Below are positions 63,570 through 64,000 of a stretch of 64,000 bases of DNA, piece by piece (position 1 is the first letter of the stretch; every line of letters begins with the position of its first letter). Source of the stretch: Paracamarosporium sp. OC-R06-R3 (lineage: Eukaryota; Ascomycota; Dothideomycetes; Pleosporales; Didymosphaeriaceae); NCBI GenBank assembly GCA_019828545.1, contig JACVRA010000181.1:186001-250000 (forward strand). The letters are read 5' to 3'. Position numbers and translations under genes: made by a program. The notes beneath the pieces are model-generated. The model made no database searches and was not told the DNA's origin. It saw only the letters and a program-made list of their open reading frames with translations.

Positions 63570-64000
63570 ATGCCTCTCTTCGGATCCCGCCGTGAGCCCT
63601 CTCCCGAGCCTGCCCCCGTGCAGACCCGCTCTTCAGGCCTCTTCTCCTCCCACAAGAACACCTCGCCCCCACCCACAACCACCTCCCCGCCGGCCCGCAA
63701 CCGCTCGCTCTTCAACCGCCGGCGCTCCTCGTCGCCCTCCATAACAACATCCCACTCATCCACCTCGCCCCACAAGCGACACTCTCTCCTCCACAAGCCC
63801 GGCACCGAAGACGCCAGCATCGTGGCCGCCCGCGAGCGCGTCATGAGCGCCGAGGCCGCAGAGCGCGAAGCCGACCGCGCACTCTTCGCAGCTAAGGCTG
63901 CCGTCAGGGAGGCCCGCGAGCACGTCAAGGCGCTGGAGAGGGAGGCCGCGGAGCAGGCGCGGTTGGCGAAGATCAAGCAGACTGCGGCGAAGAACATTGG
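63570..64000 (+). CDS. Coiled-coil protein, N-terminal part (cut by the window end)
   Basis: The ATG at 63570 (MPLFGSRREPSPEPAPVQTR) opens a frame still running at 64000, 143 codons. The first 75 residues are Ser/Pro/Arg-rich and disordered; the next 65 (ERVMSAEAAEREADRALFAA, then KALEREAAEQARLAK) are Ala/Glu/Arg-rich and should form a long coiled coil. Codon use is strongly C-ending, which supports coding. No family is recognised, and the rest of the gene lies outside the window. Confidence 0.75.
   Translation, partial: MPLFGSRREPSPEPAPVQTRSSGLFSSHKNTSPPPTTTSPPARNRSLFNRRRSSSPSITTSHSSTSPHKRHSLLHKPGTEDASIVAARERVMSAEAAEREADRALFAAKAAVREAREHVKALEREAAEQARLAKIKQTAAKNI

Overview
This window is nuclear DNA of a filamentous ascomycete (Pezizomycotina). 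Gene content (HET-domain genes, fungal protoglobin, GH5 endoglucanase, paired type-B carboxylesterases, a Zn2Cys6 regulator) fits a Dothideomycete such as a member of the Pleosporales, but the species cannot be fixed from sequence alone. Most genes carry short introns (about 44-65 bases) with GT-AG ends and CTAAC/CTGAC-like branch sites. Exon structures were worked out by hand from splice signals, reading phase and family motifs.

Layout. 1-4.5 kb: tail of an HSL-type hydrolase, a doubtful small membrane protein, and a C2H2 zinc-finger gene. 4.7-16.1 kb is a housekeeping block: UTP25 diverging from eIF3f, TAF13, the tiny KSH1, an AHC1-type zinc-finger protein, and a protoglobin. 16.1-19.2 kb has no recognisable gene and holds G-rich and degenerate repeats. 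19.2-30.1 kb: two divergent secreted carboxylesterases, an orphan SCA7-domain microprotein, a complex I 21.3-kDa-type subunit, a RING/coiled-coil protein and a secreted GH5 endoglucanase. 31.4-45.7 kb is accessory in character: a broken HET gene, a multi-pass membrane protein, a MITE-like element, an intact HET gene, a Zn2Cys6 regulator diverging from a medium-chain reductase, an unknown protein and a third HET gene, separated by AT-rich DNA. 47.0-55.6 kb returns to housekeeping: a PPR protein diverging from mitoribosomal mS23, a prenyltransferase-alpha-repeat protein diverging from GET1, and an MFS transporter. 58.1 kb has an intron-containing tRNA-Pro(UGG). 59.2-64 kb: a dienelactone-hydrolase-like enzyme, a vacuolar amino-acid transporter with a GC-AG intron, and the start of a coiled-coil protein cut by the window end.

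Functional links. Head-to-head pairs suggest shared promoters: UTP25/eIF3f (ribosome assembly and translation initiation), PPR/mS23 (mitochondrial gene expression), the PTAR1-like gene with GET1, the two carboxylesterases, and the Zn2Cys6 regulator with its reductase neighbour. The three HET genes form a probable nonself-recognition neighbourhood; one carries an in-frame stop and a frameshift. No clear-cut new multi-gene system is proven. The strongest leads are the orphan SCA7 microprotein, the HET/membrane-protein block, the zinc cluster split by a 29-base micro-exon, and the alternative eIF3f C-terminus.
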